Below, in pieces: positions 1 through 5,526 of a stretch of 6,327 nt of DNA. A program made the position numbers and the translations under genes. Origin of the DNA: Bifidobacterium breve (lineage in GTDB: Bacteria > Actinomycetota > Acidimicrobiia > Acidimicrobiales > Ilumatobacteraceae); assembly GCA_945896935.1 (NCBI GenBank), contig CAMDER010000103.1:1-6327 (forward strand). Reading direction: 5' to 3'. The number at the start of each line of letters is the position of its first letter. Positions within the stretch are counted from its first letter, which is position 1. The notes under the pieces are model-generated. The model made no database searches, had not been told where the DNA came from, and was given only the letters and a program-made list of their open reading frames with translations.

Positions 1-504
1 GTGACCGGCAAGATTGAGCAGGGTCGTGTTCATACTGGTGACGAAATTGAAATCGTTGGTTTGCGTGACACGCAGAAGTCGACGTGTACTGGTGTGGAAA
101 TGTTCCGCAAGCTTCTCGATGAGGGTCAAGCTGGCGACAACATTGGTGCACTGCTTCGTGGAACGAAGAAAGAAGATGTTGAGCGCGGTCAGGTGTTGTG
201 TAAGCCGGGTTCGATTACTCCTCACACCAACTTTGAGGGTCAGGTGTACGTGTTGAACAAGACTGAAGGCGGTCGTCATAAGCCGTTCTTCAACAACTAT
301 CGTCCCCAGTTCTTCTTCCGTACCACTGACGTGACTGGCACTGTTCAGTTGCCGGCTGGCACTGAGATGGTGATGCCTGGTGACAACGTGACCATGACTG
401 TGGAACTTGGTAAGCCGATTGCTATGGACGAGGGTTTGCGTTTCGCGATCCGTGAAGGTGGCCGTACTGTTGGTGCTGGCCGCGTCGTCAAGATCATTAA
501 GTGA
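1..504 (+). CDS. tuf: Elongation factor Tu, C-terminal part (5' end outside window)
   Basis: EF-Tu is the GTPase that delivers aminoacyl-tRNA to the ribosomal A site. Only the last 167 residues are present, corresponding to the later part of beta-barrel domain II and all of domain III; the GTP-binding domain lies upstream of the window. Diagnostic stretches include TQKSTCTGVEMFRKLLDEG, LLRGTKKEDVERGQVL, KPGSITPHT, GGRHKPFFNNYRPQFFFRTTDVTG, EMVMPGDNV and the terminal GLRFAIREGGRTVGAGRVVKI, all near-identical to bacterial EF-Tu. The GTG at position 1 is an internal Val of the conserved GTVVTG segment, not a start codon. The stop TGA is at 502-504. The next gene, rpsJ, begins 13 nt downstream, which implies cotranscription as the tail of a str-type operon. 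The reading frame is intact. Confidence 0.97.
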   Translation: MTGKIEQGRVHTGDEIEIVGLRDTQKSTCTGVEMFRKLLDEGQAGDNIGALLRGTKKEDVERGQVLCKPGSITPHTNFEGQVYVLNKTEGGRHKPFFNNYRPQFFFRTTDVTGTVQLPAGTEMVMPGDNVTMTVELGKPIAMDEGLRFAIREGGRTVGAGRVVKIIK

Positions 505-517
505 ATCGCTGAACAAC

Positions 518-832
518 ATGGCTCAGATTATTCGTATCCGTCTCAAGGCATTTGATCACGAGATCATCGATCAATCGACACGCAAGATCGTCGAGACCGT
601 TGCTCGTACCAATGCCACCATCCGTGGGCCGATTCCTTTGCCCACAGACAAGCATCGCTACACGGTTATTCGTGGACCGCACATTGACAAGGACTCACGC
701 GAGCACTTCGAAATGCGCATCCATAAGCGTTTGATCGACATCATTGATCCCAAGCAGCAGACCATTGACAGCCTCCAGCGCATCGACCTTCCGGCCGGTG
801 TTGAGGTTGAGATCAAGGTTCAGAACGCCTGA
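518..832 (+). CDS. rpsJ: Small ribosomal subunit protein S10 (NusE)
   Basis: S10 is a 30S head protein and, as NusE, a partner of NusB/NusG in transcription antitermination and transcription-translation coupling. The 104-residue product matches the usual 101-105 aa length. Visible hallmarks are the N-terminal QIIRIRLKAFDHEIIDQS, the GPIPLPT loop at residues 37-43, HIDKDSREHFEMRIHKRL at 55-72 and the C-terminal LPAGVEVEIKV. The start ATG at 518 gives the conserved MAQ N-terminus; an open frame extends further upstream, but those codons overlap tuf in another frame. There is no clear Shine-Dalgarno in the 13 nt after the tuf stop, so initiation probably relies on coupling to tuf translation. 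Unlike the usual S10 operon, rplC does not follow; a strong terminator does. Confidence 0.97.
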   Translation: MAQIIRIRLKAFDHEIIDQSTRKIVETVARTNATIRGPIPLPTDKHRYTVIRGPHIDKDSREHFEMRIHKRLIDIIDPKQQTIDSLQRIDLPAGVEVEIKVQNA

Positions 833-865
833 GTCGTTGACCCAGTGAGTGCAATCATGAAGTTG

Positions 866-904
866 AAAAGCCCCGCCGGAAACGGTGGGGCTTTTTGTTT
901 TCTC
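866..904 (+). terminator. Rho-independent terminator of the tuf-rpsJ transcript
   Basis: A 13-bp stem (866-878 with 883-895, one G-T wobble) is closed by a GAAA tetraloop at 879-882. The core is GCCCC/GGGGC, and the stem runs into TTTTT, then GTTTTCT. The hairpin starts 33 nt after the rpsJ stop. Stem length, GC core, tetraloop and U-tract are all typical of an intrinsic terminator, so rpsJ is likely the last gene of its operon. Confidence 0.93.
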
Positions 905-965
905 TTACTAATTTCTCACCAGCCCTGACCACACATTTCTTCAATAGACAGGTAAAACTGACATT

Positions 966-2195
966 GTGACTGATCATTTCCCGCCGCCCACCCCACCCAC
1001 GAATTTTTCGAGTTCGCCTGAGCCAGTTCAACCAAAATCTCGCCGTGGTCTGTTGATTTCTTTCCTCGTGGTCTTAGCGATGGTGCTCGGTGGATTTGTT
1101 GGAGCACAAATCGCTCAGTCTGGTGATGATTCATCAACCAACGACTCGACTGAAGTTCCATCAACCGTCGTTGATGAAGCCGATACAAGTGGTGCTGAAG
1201 TGACGACTGCGCCAACCGGTGACGCACCGGGAAGTTCAAATGAACCCGTTGCGATAGCGCCTGCAACAAATGATGATGAACCAGCACTCAACGTTGCTGA
1301 AGTGTTGAAAAAGATTCAACCAAGTGTGGTCACGATCATTGCCATCACTGAAGAAGGCATGAACCCCGGTCGATCCACGGGCACTGGAGTTGTCATCACA
1401 TCTGACGGTGACATTTTGACGAACGATCATGTCGTTGACGGTGCTGACCGAGTGAGTGTTTTATTCGCTGGTGACACTGAACCCTCTTTGGCAATAGTAC
1501 TTGCTGTTGACGCAGGTAATGACTTGGCATTAATCCATGTTGACAAGACAGGTTTAACACCAGCGGTTTTTGCCGATCCCGAATCAATCGATATAGGTGA
1601 TGAAGTGGTTGCGGTTGGTTTTGCTCTTGATCTTGATGGTGGACCAACCGTCACTCGTGGAATTGTTTCGGCTCTTAATCGCACCATCGTGAGTGGTGAC
1701 GGTGCACTTGATGGTCTCATTCAAACCGACACTGCAATTTCATCGGGCAACTCGGGTGGACCGTTGGTGAATACGCGTGGTCAAGTCATCGGTATCAACA
1801 CTGCGGTGTTTCAAAGCTCAAGTGAAGTAGCCGCCAACAATGTCGGTTTCTCAATCTCGGTTGCAGAAGCACTTCCAGTCATTGAAGAGTTGCGGGCTCA
1901 GGCCAATGGGCAAGCACGAACTGAGGGTTACCTTGGTGTGAGTGTTCTTGACCGCAACGATGGTGGGCTTGGTGCAGTGATTGCTGAAGTTTCATCGGGA
2001 TCACCAGCCGATCTTGCGGGAATGGAAGTCGATGATGTGGTCATCGAAGCCGATGGCTCGCCAGTTGATGGACAACCTGCGCTTGTCGCAGCGATTCGTG
2101 ACAAGTCACCTGGCGACAGCATCAAGATTGATGTGCTACGCGATGGCGAGCGAATTACTTTGACGGCAACATTGATCGAACGCCCCACAGAATAA
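966..2195 (+). CDS. Membrane-anchored HtrA/DegP-like serine protease with PDZ domain
   Basis: This is a 409-residue S1C-family (trypsin-fold) protease, probably in extracytoplasmic protein quality control. Order: short Pro-rich cytoplasmic N-terminus (1-25), RR, one transmembrane helix (about 29-50), an acidic Ser/Thr/Ala/Pro linker (about 51-105), protease domain (about 108-305) and a single PDZ domain (about 318-404). Catalytic triad residues are visible: His155 in LTNDHVVD, Asp186 in GNDLALI and Ser263 in SSGNSGGPLV. The PDZ shows YLGVSV, then GSPADLAGMEVDDVVIEADG. The layout matches actinobacterial HtrA/PepD/DegP-like proteins, but the exact ortholog cannot be told from the sequence alone. 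The start GTG at 966 leaves just enough N-terminus before the helix; the Shine-Dalgarno is weak (AGG about 14 nt upstream). It follows the rpsJ terminator, so it needs its own promoter, which I could not place with confidence. Confidence 0.93.
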   Translation: MTDHFPPPTPPTNFSSSPEPVQPKSRRGLLISFLVVLAMVLGGFVGAQIAQSGDDSSTNDSTEVPSTVVDEADTSGAEVTTAPTGDAPGSSNEPVAIAPATNDDEPALNVAEVLKKIQPSVVTIIAITEEGMNPGRSTGTGVVITSDGDILTNDHVVDGADRVSVLFAGDTEPSLAIVLAVDAGNDLALIHVDKTGLTPAVFADPESIDIGDEVVAVGFALDLDGGPTVTRGIVSALNRTIVSGDGALDGLIQTDTAISSGNSGGPLVNTRGQVIGINTAVFQSSSEVAANNVGFSISVAEALPVIEELRAQANGQARTEGYLGVSVLDRNDGGLGAVIAEVSSGSPADLAGMEVDDVVIEADGSPVDGQPALVAAIRDKSPGDSIKIDVLRDGERITLTATLIERPTE

Positions 2196-2209
2196 AATTC
2201 TCCCCGTGT

Positions 2210-2260
2210 TTCTGGTGAGGATTTTTACTCAAAATAGTTAATTTTCCTCACCAGAATTTT
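2210..2260 (+). terminator. Inverted repeat downstream of the protease gene, probable terminator
   Basis: A perfect 12-bp inverted repeat, TTCTGGTGAGGA (2210-2221) and TCCTCACCAGAA (2245-2256), is separated by a 23-nt AT-rich loop and followed by TTTT. It starts 14 nt after the protease stop codon. The loop is longer than in typical intrinsic terminators, although an ATTTT/AAAAT pairing inside it could shorten the effective loop. It most likely ends the protease transcript; a protein-binding operator for the next gene is an alternative. Confidence 0.6.
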
Positions 2261-2313
2261 GCAGGTCGTAGGTCCGATTCTTGCTGAGGGCGCGAGCAGT
2301 ATTTCGGATTGTG

Positions 2314-2319
2314 TATAGT
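2314..2319 (+). promoter_or_regulatory. Candidate -10 element (TATAGT) for the surface-protein gene
   Basis: TATAGT matches the TANNNT form of housekeeping -10 boxes and lies 26-38 nt upstream of the candidate start codons at 2340 and 2352. There is no convincing -35 at 16-18 nt spacing; TTGCTG at 2281 is too far away. It is supported mainly by position between the upstream terminator-like repeat and the gene. Confidence 0.35.
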
Positions 2320-2351
2320 GCTGAAAGGCATCGGGCTCTTTGACCCAAATT

Positions 2352-3353
2352 ATGTCTCGGACGTGCCTTTGGGGGTTTGTGATGTTTGCGGTTGATGTCT
2401 GTGGTTTGCCTGAGACTGGCGGTTCGACGTTTGTTTTGATCGCTGGCGTGTTTGTGTTGGTTGCTGGTGTGATTGTGGCGCGTTGGGTGCGTCAGTCTGC
2501 TGGCCGATTGTCGGTTGTGGTGGTGCCTTTGGTGTTGCTGGGTGGTTTTGTATTGGCACCTCAGGTGGTTGATCCTTGTGCACCTGCGACGACGACTGTT
2601 CCGTCAGCGACAACGACTGTTCCGTCAGCGACAACGACTGTTCCGTCAGCGACAACAACTGTTCCGTCAGCGACAACGACTGTTCCGTCAGCGACAACAA
2701 CTGTTCCGTCAGCGACAACGACAACGACGACAACAACTACTACGACAACAACGACCACGACAACAACAACGACACTTGCGCCTGTTGTTTACCAGGTGGG
2801 TGCTGCGGGTCCTGGCGGTGGCATCGTGTTTTATGATGCTGGCTCAGTTCAGTCGTGGGGCCGCTATTTAGAGGTGGCTTGTGCCGGTTGGTCTGATGGC
2901 ACGTGCGGTGGCAATGACTTGACCGACCCGCGAATTGGGTGGGGCTGTAACGGGACACCGATCACTGGCGCTGATGGGATATTGATTGGTACTGGTGAAC
3001 AGAACACGACCGACATAACCGCCAATGTCGGTGGATGTCCGACCACTGGTATCGCTGCACGTCTCGCCAACGATTTAACTTTAGGTGGTCAAGATGACTG
3101 GTTTTTACCGTCGAAAGATGAACTGAACGCGTTATGTAAATGGGCGTTCGGTGACACTGTGAATGCGATCTGCAACAATGGCGGGTCAGGCGGCTTGTCG
3201 TTAACGAGTGTTGGTGGTTTTTCGACTTTCTTCTATTGGAGTTCTTCTGAGAACGGCGGCAACGGCGCGTGGTCCCAGAGGTTCCTCAGCGGCAGTCAGG
3301 TCGGCAACGGCAAGTCCAGCTCGCTTGACGCGCGTCCTGTGAGAGCCTTTTAA
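2352..3353 (+). CDS. Predicted membrane-anchored surface protein with Thr-rich stalk and DUF1566/Lcl-like C-terminal domain; candidate DGR target
   Basis: The product has 333 residues from ATG 2352. Alternative starts are TTG 2340 (GAAAGG 11 nt upstream) and ATG 2382 (GGGGG 6 nt upstream); the choice is uncertain. Order: LPETG at residues 19-23; hydrophobic segment about 25-43; basic RWVRQSAGR; second hydrophobic segment about 53-70; six ATTTVPS repeats (79-120); 20 consecutive Thr (122-141); globular domain 143-333. The globular domain has the GxGGGIVFYD start, WFLPSKDELNALC (250-262), YWSSSE (295-300) and terminal RPVRAF typical of DUF1566/Lcl-like domains, which adopt a C-type-lectin-like fold. 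The predicted topology puts the stalk and domain outside the cell, suggesting ligand binding or adhesion. Codons 301-326 are strongly biased to NNC, as in variable regions of diversity-generating retroelements. The ligand is unknown. No RT gene or template repeat is present in the window. Confidence 0.85.
   Translation: MSRTCLWGFVMFAVDVCGLPETGGSTFVLIAGVFVLVAGVIVARWVRQSAGRLSVVVVPLVLLGGFVLAPQVVDPCAPATTTVPSATTTVPSATTTVPSATTTVPSATTTVPSATTTVPSATTTTTTTTTTTTTTTTTTTTLAPVVYQVGAAGPGGGIVFYDAGSVQSWGRYLEVACAGWSDGTCGGNDLTDPRIGWGCNGTPITGADGILIGTGEQNTTDITANVGGCPTTGIAARLANDLTLGGQDDWFLPSKDELNALCKWAFGDTVNAICNNGGSGGLSLTSVGGFSTFFYWSSSENGGNGAWSQRFLSGSQVGNGKSSSLDARPVRAF
2406..2420 (+). other. LPETG sortase-like motif encoded near the N-terminus
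   Basis: The codons spell LPETG, a canonical LPXTG motif, followed by Gly-Ser, about 19 hydrophobic residues and a basic RWVRQSAGR stretch. This has the order of a cell-wall sorting signal (motif, membrane helix, positive tail), but such signals normally sit at the C-terminus. Here about 300 residues follow. Function as a sortase substrate is unproven. Confidence 0.55.
2586..2711 (+). repeat. Six tandem 21-bp repeats encoding ATTTVPS
   Basis: Six in-frame 21-bp units of the form GCG-ACR-ACR-ACT-GTT-CCG-TCA lie end to end. They differ only at third positions of two Thr codons. Units 3-4 and 5-6 form identical 42-bp pairs, which suggests expansion by duplication of a dimer. The encoded Thr/Pro/Ser-rich peptide likely forms an extended, possibly O-glycosylated stalk between the membrane and the lectin-like domain. 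Confidence 0.95.
2715..2774 (+). repeat. Run of 20 Thr codons (ACN)
   Basis: Twenty consecutive ACN codons (mostly ACA and ACG, with two ACT and one ACC) directly follow the 21-bp repeats. The mixture of synonymous codons argues that the poly-Thr stretch is kept at protein level rather than being a simple recent triplet expansion. It extends the predicted extracellular stalk. Low complexity on this scale is prone to slippage and length variation. Confidence 0.93.
3231..3350 (+). other. Candidate DGR variable region at the 3' end of the lectin-like domain
   Basis: The segment runs from the codons for FYWSSSE to the terminal RPVRAF. Between 3252 and 3329 there are 26 codons: 17 end in C, 7 in G, 2 in T and none in A. 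Many are GGC, AAC, AGC, TCC, GTC, CTC or GAC, which is the set expected if AAC codons of a template repeat were randomised at their two adenines. The fixed flanks, the position at the extreme 3' end of a C-type-lectin-fold gene, and the hairpin 18 nt downstream match known DGR target architecture. No template repeat was found elsewhere in the window, so this rests on pattern only. Confidence 0.6.
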
Positions 3354-3367
3354 CTATTTATCTATTT

Positions 3368-3414
3368 AATTTCTTATGTTCTCGCCGCCTTGGGCGGAGT
3401 GAACATAAGAAATT
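3368..3414. terminator. Long hairpin after the surface-protein gene (terminator or DGR-type downstream hairpin)
   Basis: A perfect 14-bp inverted repeat, AATTTCTTATGTTC (3368-3381) and GAACATAAGAAATT (3401-3414), encloses a GC-rich inner stem, CCGCC (3385-3389) with GGCGG (3393-3397), and a 3-nt loop. It begins 15 nt after the stop codon. The 3' flank is TTATTTG rather than a clean U-tract. It may terminate transcription, possibly in both directions, or be the hairpin/cruciform that sits just after the variable region in retrohoming targets. Confidence 0.75.
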
Positions 3415-3526
3415 TATTTGTGAATTGGTTGTTTACAGGGTGTGTTGCGACTGTGGGCAAACTTCACTAACTGCCCGATAGATGTTGCATGGCGTATCGG
3501 CAAATTTCACAACACATGAGTTGATG

Positions 3527-3532
3527 TACTGT
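3527..3532 (+). promoter_or_regulatory. Candidate -10 element for a leaderless hydrolase mRNA
   Basis: TACTGT fits TANNNT and ends 6 nt before ATG 3539, which would place the transcription start on or beside the A of the start codon. Leaderless mRNAs are common in Actinobacteria, and no Shine-Dalgarno precedes either ATG 3482 or ATG 3539. The -35 region (TTTCAC at 3505-3510) is poor, so support is modest. Confidence 0.35.
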
Positions 3533-3538
3533 GCGATC

Positions 3539-4732
3539 ATGCTTGATGTACATGTCGGTGGTGCGCGTCCGTTCGGTCTGAATTACTGGCCAATGCCCGA
3601 AGACGATCCGGGTGTCGAAATTCCGCGTGAATCCATTCGTTTAGTGAGTCCCGACGGGGCACTTGTTCGTGGCGTGTTGTGGACTCCGCCAAACGGTAAG
3701 AAGTGGAAGACCGCGGTGATCTTGTCGCACCCACGCGGTGACTTCAGCGTGCACTATGCCGCGCCGTTACTTGCGGCCGCCGGTTATGCCGTTTTAGGTT
3801 TTGGTACGCGCTACATGAACAACGACACCGACTGTTTACACGAAGCCTGCACGATCGATGTTGAAACTGTGTACAACGAAATGAAAAGGCGCGGCGCTGA
3901 AGCGGTTGTGTTGCTGGGCAACTCTGGCGGTGGATCACTGATGGCTCTCGCTCATGCCGAGCGCGGTATTGGCGACGGTTGGGTGGGTATGGCCGCTCAT
4001 CCCGGCGAAGGTGTGTTCATGTTGCAAGTCATCGACCCGAGTGTGGTCGATGAAAGCGATCCATTTTCGACAGTGCCCGAACTAGATATGTATAACCCCG
4101 ACAACGGTTGGCGGCCGTGGCCCGAACCTTGTGTGTACGACAAAGAGTGGCTCAAGCGTTATCGCGCCGCGCAAGTTGAACGAGTTGCCCGCATCGATGC
4201 GATCGCCAAAGCCAGCATTGCCGACTCGATTGATGCTGGTTCACGTTTACGTGGTGTCGACAATCAAACTCAAACCGTGCAGTGGCGCGAATTGCGCCGC
4301 CGTGCGGTGTTCACCAAATACATGGTGACTTATCGCACCTTGGCCGATCCGGCGTATCTCGACTTGTCAATTGACCCCGATGAACGGCCCATGGGAAGTC
4401 TGTTTGCTTTTCCAGATCCGTTTGATGCGAACTACGGCCGCGGTGGACTCGGGCGGTCGATGACGGCACGCGGTTGGTTGTCAACCTGGAGTGGACTCTC
4501 GAGCCATGCAAAGTTGGCTGACACGATGCCCAAAGTGAAAGTTCCAACATTGCTGATACATCCAACGGCCGATACCGAGATTCGTATCTGGCAAGCCAAA
4601 GAGATCGTTGACAACAGTGGTGCATCGGACAAGACGTACATCGAGATGAAAGGCGCACCTCATTATCTTGAGGGTTATCGCCAAGTTGCCTTGGCGCATG
4701 TTGCTGAATGGCTGGCTAAAAGGTTTCCCTAA
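3539..4732 (+). CDS. Alpha/beta hydrolase family protein
   Basis: The product has 397 residues from ATG 3539. The frame is open to ATG 3482, which would add 19 unremarkable residues; I prefer 3539 because the sequence from MLDVHVGG onward looks like folded domain and a -10-like box abuts it. Alpha/beta-hydrolase features are visible: HPRG oxyanion-type turn at residues 64-67, AAAGYAVLGFGTRY strand/helix, nucleophile elbow GNSGGG with Ser129, acid residue Asp345 in HPTADTE and His375 in GAPHYLEGY. About 190 residues rich in Trp, Arg and Pro lie between the elbow and the Asp strand, implying a large cap over the active site. There is no signal peptide or membrane segment, so it is probably cytoplasmic. 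The substrate (ester, amide, or other) cannot be deduced. It stands alone, between the 3368-3414 hairpin and the next gene. Confidence 0.85.
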   Translation: MLDVHVGGARPFGLNYWPMPEDDPGVEIPRESIRLVSPDGALVRGVLWTPPNGKKWKTAVILSHPRGDFSVHYAAPLLAAAGYAVLGFGTRYMNNDTDCLHEACTIDVETVYNEMKRRGAEAVVLLGNSGGGSLMALAHAERGIGDGWVGMAAHPGEGVFMLQVIDPSVVDESDPFSTVPELDMYNPDNGWRPWPEPCVYDKEWLKRYRAAQVERVARIDAIAKASIADSIDAGSRLRGVDNQTQTVQWRELRRRAVFTKYMVTYRTLADPAYLDLSIDPDERPMGSLFAFPDPFDANYGRGGLGRSMTARGWLSTWSGLSSHAKLADTMPKVKVPTLLIHPTADTEIRIWQAKEIVDNSGASDKTYIEMKGAPHYLEGYRQVALAHVAEWLAKRFP

Positions 4733-4760
4733 AGATTGCCTGCTTCGCCGTTTCTGACTG

Positions 4761-4789
4761 TTGAACTCCCACATTTCCTGAAACAGATT
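4761..4789 (+). promoter_or_regulatory. Weak candidate promoter for the repeat-containing small protein
   Basis: TTGAAC (4761-4766) resembles a -35 and is followed after 17 nt by CAGATT (4784-4789), a poor -10. It lies in the 82-nt gap between the hydrolase stop and the next start. Readthrough from the hydrolase gene is equally possible, since no terminator is seen in this gap. Confidence 0.25.
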
Positions 4790-4814
4790 GCAATGTTGTA
4801 GGAAAGGGCGCACA

Positions 4815-5228
4815 ATGACGAGTAATGAAAAAACTAGGTTCACAATCAGAAATCGCTTGGCCGATCATTTTGATGAAGTTTTTGCTGACGATCTCATGAG
4901 CCTTGTCCCGCCCTTCGATGTGTCTGAATTGGCTACTCGGGCGGAGATGCATGCTGAGTTTGGCAGTGTGCGGGCGGAGATGCATGCTGAGTTTGGCAGT
5001 GTGCGGGCGGAGATGCATGCTGAGTTTGTCAGTGTGCGGGCGGAGATGCATGCTGAGTTTGTCTCTGTGCGGGGGGAGATGGCGCTGGGTTTTGCCCGTG
5101 TGGATACGAAATTTGCTGAATTACGCTCCGAAATGCATCAAAACCTGCGAAATTCGAATATGGCAATGATGTCGCTCATGGTCGCTTTGCATGGTTTGCT
5201 GTTTGCGGCGCTTAAAATCTGGCCTTAA
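4815..5228 (+). CDS. Small hendecad-repeat coiled-coil protein with C-terminal membrane segment
   Basis: The product has 137 residues from ATG 4815, chosen because AGGAAAGG at 4800-4807 is a good Shine-Dalgarno 7 nt upstream. Residues 1-41 are charged and contain FDEVFADDLMSLVPPFDVSEL. Residues 42-96 hold five 11-residue repeats (RAEMHAEFGSV type; four close copies and one diverged), followed by VDTKFAELRSEMHQNLRN. A hydrophobic helix (about 116-134, MAMMSLMVALHGLLFAALK) ends the protein. This reads as a cytoplasmic coiled coil of hendecad periodicity with a C-terminal tail anchor, similar in style to small bacterial coiled-coil/tail-anchor proteins of unknown role. I do not recognise a named family. 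The palindrome GCCTTAAGGC spans its stop codon. Function is unknown. Confidence 0.8.
   Translation: MTSNEKTRFTIRNRLADHFDEVFADDLMSLVPPFDVSELATRAEMHAEFGSVRAEMHAEFGSVRAEMHAEFVSVRAEMHAEFVSVRGEMALGFARVDTKFAELRSEMHQNLRNSNMAMMSLMVALHGLLFAALKIWP
4938..5102 (+). repeat. Tandem 33-bp repeats encoding 11-residue coiled-coil units
   Basis: Five in-frame 33-bp units start at 4938, 4971, 5004, 5037 and 5070. Units 1 and 2 are identical, unit 3 differs by one base (GGC to GTC), unit 4 by two further bases (AGT to TCT) and unit 5 is diverged (REM then ALGFARV). The near identity of the first four suggests recent expansion. Eleven residues equal three helical turns, which is consistent with a hendecad coiled coil whose length changes in whole units. 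Confidence 0.95.
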
Positions 5229-5320
5229 GGCTGGGTTTCCCACAAAAGACCTGGATAAGGGCGATAAATAGACTTTTCTCCTCATCTCAGCGGACGTCAT
5301 CCGGCAAAAACTTGGCAGGC

Positions 5321-5329
5321 TGTGGATAA
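5321..5329 (-). promoter_or_regulatory. Perfect consensus DnaA-box 9-mer
   Basis: TGTGGATAA is the reverse complement of TTATCCACA, the high-affinity DnaA box. A 7/9 match (CCTGGATAA, 5250-5258) lies 71 nt upstream in the same orientation. Two boxes alone do not make an origin, and no dnaA or dnaN is nearby. It may be a regulatory DnaA site or chance. Confidence 0.35.
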
Positions 5330-5430
5330 CTTTCAGATGTCATGGCTTGACCGATCGTAGGGTTCGCTAAAAAGCAGGATCTTTGCGCGAATAAGCAGGC
5401 GGTGGGTGTGGGTTCGGGGAAATCTGACGG

Positions 5431-5436
5431 TAGGGT
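5431..5436 (+). promoter_or_regulatory. Candidate -10 element (TAGGGT) for the rplC operon
   Basis: TAGGGT fits the TANNNT actinobacterial -10 pattern and would start a leader of roughly 200 nt carrying the 5531-5566 hairpin. The -35 region is GT-rich with no TTGACA-like hexamer, so this is only the best-looking candidate of several. Confidence 0.25.
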
Positions 5437-5526
5437 TCTCACCTCGTGCGAAATGGGCTTTTGTCCGTTCGCTGCAATCGATGTCTATGAAAGCCCGGCT
5501 CGCTGGGGACTGCATGGCAACAACCG

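Noticed and set aside
1..3. GTG at position 1 as the start codon of a short protein
   Set aside because: It is an internal Val codon of EF-Tu; the conserved sequence continues upstream of the window.
2350..2758. Long open frames on both strands across the 21-bp and Thr repeats, including - strand frames with poly-Val or SLSLTEQ repeats
   Set aside because: They are by-products of a 21-bp repeat length divisible by three; only the + frame continues into a recognisable domain.
2575..2774. Possible CRISPR array because of regular short repeats
   Set aside because: Units are directly contiguous without spacers and are in frame inside a coding sequence.
4481..4843. - strand open frame over the end of the hydrolase gene
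   Set aside because: Shadow of a clearly coding + strand frame with conserved Asp and His motifs.
4716..5051. - strand open frame with MHLRPHTAKLS repeats
   Set aside because: Reverse reading of the 33-bp repeats; the + strand frame has the ribosome binding site and a membrane segment.
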